From assembly GCF_954871325.1 (NCBI RefSeq), contig NC_088775.1:4265475-4329474 (forward strand): a stretch of 64,000 nt of DNA. Direction: 5' to 3'. A model generated the notes under the pieces. The model did not search any database. It had not been told where the DNA came from and saw nothing but the letters and a program-made list of their open reading frames with translations. Shown here piece by piece: positions 58,587 through 64,000 of the stretch. Numbering within the stretch: position 1 is the stretch's first letter; each line of letters begins with the position of its first letter. The position numbers were made by a program, and so were the translations under genes. This DNA is from Gordionus sp. m RMFG-2023 (taxonomy: Eukaryota; Nematomorpha; Gordioida; Chordodea; Parachordodidae).

Positions 58587-58734
58587 TAGTGTTGTTAAAT
58601 GGCTCTTTTTAAAAACGGCTAACCCAATATTATAGCTAATAGATGGAAGAAAGACTTTGAGAATTTATTAACGAAATCTTGATGCATATAACATTTTTTG
58701 GCAAAAATATTAGGTTAGCCGTTTAACAACACTA
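58587..58734. mobile_element. TAGTGTTGTTAAA-family MITE in R1 copy 2
   Basis: Same 148 bp insertion, at the same place, as in copy 1 (46776-46923), with identical ends. Inherited through duplication of R1. Confidence 0.85.
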
Positions 58735-59216
58735 GTTCATTGACAAAAATTAAACGCGTTAACGTTCGTTCAAAACTTTATGAATAGATGCGTTACATTT
58801 ATTAACACGATATATTAGCCAAATTTAAAAGGTGATAGTTTTAAATACAAGTATATTTAAAATCCAGTATATTTTTATATTTTATAACTTTTCGATAAAC
58901 AATAGGTAAATATTTGAAATTAAATTATTTTGAAAATATAAATGAAATTTTAACAATTTAGATGATATATTGCGAATTAATAGCAATTGAGCGAATTCAT
59001 TAACAAACACACTACAAATAAGGAGATATTCCATTGTTGTGAAGTGTGATGCTTAAAATAACAAATACCCATTAAATCTGTTAATACATTATAATCATAG
59101 GTGTATCCAGGATTATGCTAAGGAGAGGGAAAGAGCTATTAGATAGATTTTTCCTCCATAAATGTGATTGGGGACATTTAAGTCTACTTATTGTAGACCT
59201 TTGGCTATATTAGATT

Positions 59217-61878
59217 CAGGGCCGTAGCCACGGGAGGGGGGGGGGGAAAAGAAAGGCAGGCCCTTCCAAAAAATTTTTTGGACCACAAACCTGGCCCCCA
59301 GAAAAATTCTTTGGCCCCATAAATTTTTCCGCCCCCCCCCCCCAATTTAAAAAAAAATTTTGTAATTGATTATTTTTATATTTTTAAAATAAATTTTAAA
59401 TATTTATTCAAAAACATGTCTTGTTTGTAAATATCTCCCTATCCTGTTTTATTTTTATCCAATAATAAATCATCATTCATTCATATTTTATCATTTTCTT
59501 GTGTGTTTGTGTATAACATTATATGGGCACTTAATTATAACGTTTAAATTGTATTTATTTCAATGATAATTATTTTATTTATTATGGTTCAATCACAATA
59601 TTATCATCTTTTGAAGGTCTCTGATATAAATCTGGGTGCAAATCATAAACCGGGATTTTCTGAAGCTAATCAAGTGATTACTCAAGGCTTGATATATATA
59701 TATATATCAAATATAAGGAAACAGATTGATACCGATCCGTAAATATTTATTAAAATAAAAAAAGGTTCTTATTAAATTTTTAAAAAATTTGGTAATTATT
59801 GTGCAGTGTTGCTAAACAACTCGATTTGGGCCGATTTTTAAAAATGGTCCGATTAAGATCTTAGACAAAATAATATTATCTAAGCCCGATATAACCAGTT
59901 ATTTAAAACAGCGGTGAATATTTTAGCATTATAAAGAAAATACTGAGATAACAACAATTTTGATAAGCCAAAAAATTATCCGTAATCTTTAGGATCTTAA
60001 ATAAAGATTTCATGATATATCTTAACATAAGGAGCTACCTTTCCCTGGGACAGGTTCAACAAAAATTACGGATGCTGCAAATGTAGAAAACATAATTTAT
60101 TCTTCCTGGACTTTTTATAGCAAATGTTTTCATACACCTTCCAAAAAGATCCTGAATTAAATAAAAATACGAAATTTATATACAAAAATACGCGATATAC
60201 ATCACCCGATTTAAAACGAAGTAACATCTATTATGGTAGATATGATGCTTGATTATATTTCAGATAAATATAATAAAAGTGAGATGCCTTTTATTTTGTC
60301 TTAAGGCTGATGTGACAAAAGATGCATCAGGTTTTGAAAACCTGAGCATAATTATATATATTTTTTTCTGGAGAAGTCCTAGAAAATTTAATAGGGATTA
60401 TTAATTTACAGTGTCTTTCTGCTGAAAGCATTACTAATTGCATTTTAAAGCAACTTAATGAGTTAAATATTAATTCAACGTATATGATAAACCAGGCATA
60501 TCATGGTGCAAACGTTATGGGCCGAAATGGAAGAGTGCAAACCCTACTTCAAAAAAAAATTAATAAAAAATTCCTTTTATACATTGCTACAACCACATTT
60601 GCTTCTTGTGGTTCAAAATTGGTATAATAATATTGTTATCATTTCTAATTTTTTTAATTTATTCAATGCATTGCATAATTTTTTAGGCGGTTTAATGTAT
60701 CCTGTAAATATGCAGGCCATACTTAAGAGACTTTTAGACCAGAGGTGGACTTCATTTAGAAACATCTCACATCATTTATGTTAATTTTGAGGCTATTGGT
60801 GAAGTATTAGTTTACTTTTCTAATAGAACTTTTAATTCAGAGGTTAGCCTCATGATTCTATCAAAGCCTCTGGTCTTTTATCCCATTGCGTTAATATAAA
60901 TTACATTATATTCGCCATTATAATTTATGAGATATTAATAACAATAGATCCACTATGTATCTACAGTTAATAGGTACTTATCAAGGGGATGTAAAGTTGA
61001 ATAGATTCCACTATCAATATATTTAAAAAATATAAGAAGCAAATATTCTATTGATTTGATTAGAATAAAGGCTTAAAAACTTTTAACAAAATTTAATCTC
61101 ACTCTCCACAAATTATCAAGAATACGTAAAACGCCTATAAATTTCCAAGATTTTTTAGTCGAAACCAAATTACAATTTGATTACGAAAAAGACTCCAATT
61201 GGAGTTCTTTAAAATAGAATTAACATGAAATTATTGATTACTTTGTTGATAATTTTTTAGATTATAATCATCTATCAAGTTTTAATGTTGTCCCCCTTTG
61301 ATAGTAATTATTTTATATCGTACAAAATGGCCCGATTAGAATAATTATCTTAAATATGGAAACTTTACATCATGAAATGAAAATTGGCTAATAGGTTATT
61401 AGCTGCAGAAGTTAGGAAACACATAATTTTGAAAATATCCTAAATATATGTATACAAAAATATCATAATGCATTTAAAGAATTGTATAAATGCTACTCAG
61501 CATTGGGGCAACAACGGCTTCTTATGTGGCTTCTTTCTCTATAATAAAGATAGTTCTCTCGAGCACTAGAGGGTCGATGAAAGATCAAAGTAAGCAAAAT
61601 TTGTATTGATGGCTTATGAAAAAAAATTAACACGAAATTTATCCTTAAATTCATTTATGTTAAAATTTAAAATAAAAATCTTCGTATTATATTATAGTAT
61701 TATTTTTGTTGTTCATATTATAGTATTATTTTGTATTCATATAACATTAATAATTTTTTAATAAAAATAGCAAAAAATTTCTATGAATGCTTAATTATTT
61801 GTTTTATTTTTAAAAAATAGTGGCCCCCCTAAGTAAGCAGCTGGCTCCCCTAACGGAAAATTCCTGGCTACGGCCCTG
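59217..61878 (+). mobile_element. hAT element of ZMYM/DUF4371 type inserted in R1 copy 2
   Basis: 2662 bp with ends CAGGGCCGTAGCCACGGG and, from the right, CAGGGCCGTAGCCAGGAAT. Flanked by ATTAGATT (59209-59216) and ATTAGAAT (61879-61886); R1 copy 1 has this site once, uninterrupted (ATTAGATT at ~47372). C and G homopolymers lie just inside the left end and CCCCCC-type runs inside both. It carries a broken transposase. It also holds half a TAGTGTTG-type MITE near 59804. Confidence 0.85.
60290..61640 (+). pseudogene. Broken hAT transposase, ZMYM1/DUF4371 type
   Basis: Pieces in order: ADVTKDASGFENLSIII; GEVLENLIGIINLQCLSAES; INQAYHGANVMGRNGRVQTL (the D/H-GA-VM-G motif of the RNase H-like core); a hydrophobic stretch with NFFNLFNALHNFL; LLDQRWTSF-like; and near 61510 TTASYVASFSIIKIVLSSTR with GSMKDQSKQNL, the C-terminal dimerisation motif. 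Multiple stops and frame changes make it inactive. Confidence 0.75.
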
Positions 61879-63039
61879 ATTAGAATATAATAAAAAAAAT
61901 AATTTTGTGTTTTCATCTTTTTTTTTTCCACGTTATTTTTAATATTTATTCATTTTTCTTTTAAACGCATTCATTAATGTAACATATTATATAAATTTTG
62001 GGAGAAGCTAGTATAATAGGGGATAATTTTTTTATAAGCTTAGAATGATATTTACAACAGGCTAATTTGTAATGGAAGGGGGGGGGGGAGGTAATTTCTT
62101 TCGTATAATTAAATTAATTACCTTTCTTAGTATTCAATAATACTTTTTCAACAGTATTTCCTGTGTCAACCTGGTCCAAGACGAACAAAATTTTTTTAAA
62201 AAAATAATGTGAGCCATGTTGGCCATATTAAAATGGAATTTAAATATAACGGTGATATTAATATTAAAATTACCCAAATAAGATCAGTTATTTACAGTCT
62301 TTTTTCCCATCCATTCTTTATGAGCTAGGATGCTGGGAGAAACGTTAGGAAAAGGTGGGTATTACTTTATAGGTTAATCATTAACCGGTACCCTACCCTG
62401 GCTATTAAAATTTTAAAAATAATTTGTGACCGGCTCGAAATGATGAATGCGCGAATAATTGTTTAGATACTCACGTCTGTTTCAATAATTCTACAGACTA
62501 GGTATTCTGCAACATTAAGTTGAGTCTAGATTTCCGGTTATAATGAAAAAATTTATTCTTAAAAAAAATTCTAGTTTTCTAATAAATGTCAATGCTGTCA
62601 GCAATATTGTATCGAGTGTTCGCGGTTGTTTAATTGCGGGTAGGCTAAGTCGCCTAATTTATATTTATTTTAGAATTACTTGGGATTAACTTATGAAAAA
62701 TGAAAAAAGAGAATAAATTTTTCATTAATGCCAGTAATATGAAGTCCTAAATTTACTCTTTTATTTCTTGGAGACTAAAAGAAATTTTTTTCCCCATTAT
62801 ATTATGTGTAAGTAGTCAATTTTTTAAAAAATAAACATTAAATGTCAACTAACGTATTTTTTAAAATTGAATTTTGAATTTGCATTCGTGCCTATATAAA
62901 GGCACATTCTGGAAATAACAATTATCTTTTTTTAGCGATAATTAAGCAATAAAGGTTTAATTATTTTTTTTTTCATTATATTATTTGTAAGTAGTCATAT
63001 ATTGAAAGATTGCTAATTTCCAAAAAAGACCTCGAATTA

Positions 63040-63320
63040 ACTTACTCCTACAAACCCAAAATGGTCAGACAAGAGAAAGTTCACTTGAAGCCCGATGCTG
63101 TGCCTAAGATCATACCTTCAAGGAGAATTCCGTGAGCCAAGATCGATGCAACGACTCAGAAATTGGATTGCTGGCTGAAGCACGACAAAATAAACCTTGC
63201 TCGAAAGGAATCTAGATGTCCGATGCCATGCACAAGTGATCCGGTTTGGAAATTAGAGGTTGTTTTTACTTTACCAAGCCATCGTTCGGTATGAAAAGAA
63301 GACTGCACCATGAAAATGGG
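63040..63320 (+). mobile_element. Retroelement pol fossil, possibly Ty3-type
   Basis: A short, higher-GC block whose translation resembles the stretch just before the reverse transcriptase fingers in Ty3-type pol (a hydrophobic-histidine start, then an arginine-proline segment and a lysine-rich helix). It is an old broken fragment, with no terminal repeats recognised and no other pol or capsid part nearby. Family assignment is tentative. Confidence 0.3.
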
Positions 63321-63420
63321 TGGCGTATTGCTTGGTGATCATGAATGTTAATGACGTTACCACTCAACCTATCCACAAGGAAATCATAAGCCGAATTTCT
63401 TTGGAGGGTGGAATGTTGAA

Positions 63421-64000
63421 TATGTTAATCGATGTTATTTTATTATTTATTTTGGCAATCGATTTATTTTTTTTTATATATCAATTTGTATTTAAATTTA
63501 ATCGGTGAAAATTTTATATCAACATTTTTTTGATACATCAATTTGTATTAGTTATTTTTTTTATTATTGTTTAATTTTTAAAAAAATATATAAAGAGATT
63601 TAAAAAAATGTAATAGATTTTTAAAAAAAAATAAAAATGTAATTTATCATACAATAAAATTTAAATTATGATTAAAAATAAAATGTATTATAATTATCTA
63701 ACTATAAAAAAACGTGGAATTAATACAATTTCAACATGTTGATTATCATTTTAATACATTTTATTTTTAATCATAATTTAAATTTTATTATACGATAAAT
63801 TACATTTTTATTTTTCTCAAAAAAATAAATAACACTTTTTTTTTTATCTCTTTATATATATCCCTTTTTTTTTAAACAATAATAAAAAAAATGACTAATA
63901 CCAATTGATGTTAAAAAATGTTAATATAAAATTTTCACCGTTTAAATTTAAATATAAATTGATATATAAAAAAATAAATCAATTGCCAAAATAAATAATA
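63421..64000. repeat. Long AT palindrome cut by the window end
   Basis: Left arm 63440-63690 and right arm 63750-64000 are near-perfect inverted copies (GGCAATCGATTTATTT / AAATAAATCAATTGCC; CGGTGAAAATTTTATATCAA and its inverse; AATTTAAATTATGATTAAAA and its inverse), separated by ~60 bp. The right arm continues past the window. Element type unknown: a palindromic MITE or fold-back element is likely, an assembly or replication-generated inversion possible. A 62-residue frame at 63320-63508 runs into it and is not called. Confidence 0.85.

Larger units (their letters stand above)
58294..63028. repeat. Dispersed repeat R1, copy 2 (split by a hAT)
   Basis: Matches copy 1 from 46483 to 48670. The leftmost 680 bp (58294-58970) are nearly identical, including the internal MITE at 58587-58734. 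The unit is interrupted at 59217-61878 by a hAT element with an 8 bp duplication and then resumes. It ends at GCTAATTTCCA, where the sequence changes to a retroelement fossil. Confidence 0.85.

Noticed and set aside
63320-63508. 62-residue open frame
   Set aside because: Runs from the retroelement fossil into the AT palindrome arm; low complexity and no conserved motif.

Overview
This 64 kb window is AT-rich, repeat-dense animal nuclear DNA. The evidence for that is two spliced host genes with GT-AG introns and a transposon set typical of metazoans: FLYWCH-finger MULE, P-element-like, many hAT elements and their short derivatives, and LINEs. I cannot name the species. No bacterial operon, CRISPR array or rRNA was seen.

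Host gene 1 (minus strand, 22148 down to 202, running off the left edge) is gamma-COP, the large gamma subunit of the coatomer coat of COPI vesicles. I could place 21 exons whose phases all agree. They encode about 866 residues of an expected ~900; only the last ~30 residues lie outside. Exons 1-10 are compact and A/T-ending. From exon 11 onward codons become much richer in G/C, and the introns swell with inserted elements: a retroelement fragment in intron 5, a GAAA repeat in intron 10, two long-TIR elements in introns 15 and 16, LINE pieces in introns 17 and 18, and a 5.8 kb head-to-head MULE pair in intron 19.

Host gene 2 (plus strand, 42239-43480) is a complete six-exon NSDHL-type sterol 4-alpha-carboxylate 3-dehydrogenase of 341 residues with introns of only 38-45 bp. 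A P-element-like relic with ~250 bp inverted ends stops about 170 bp upstream of its start.

Between them, at 36.5-39.9 kb and inverted relative to the gene, lies a decayed duplicate of gamma-COP exons 19-21 with their introns. It preserves the intron 19 site without the MULE insertion, and has itself been hit by two other elements.

The right third (43.8-64 kb) is layered mobile DNA: nested hAT elements with exact 8 bp target duplications; three copies of a dispersed repeat; a 3.07 kb LINE bounded by a 16 bp duplication, sitting inside a hAT and carrying a tRNA-like sequence at its extreme 5' end; a ZMYM/DUF4371-type hAT; a small retroelement fossil; and a long AT palindrome cut by the window end. 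The order of insertion can often be read directly. The LINE with the tRNA-like head, the gamma-COP duplicate and the long-TIR element family are the points most worth following up.
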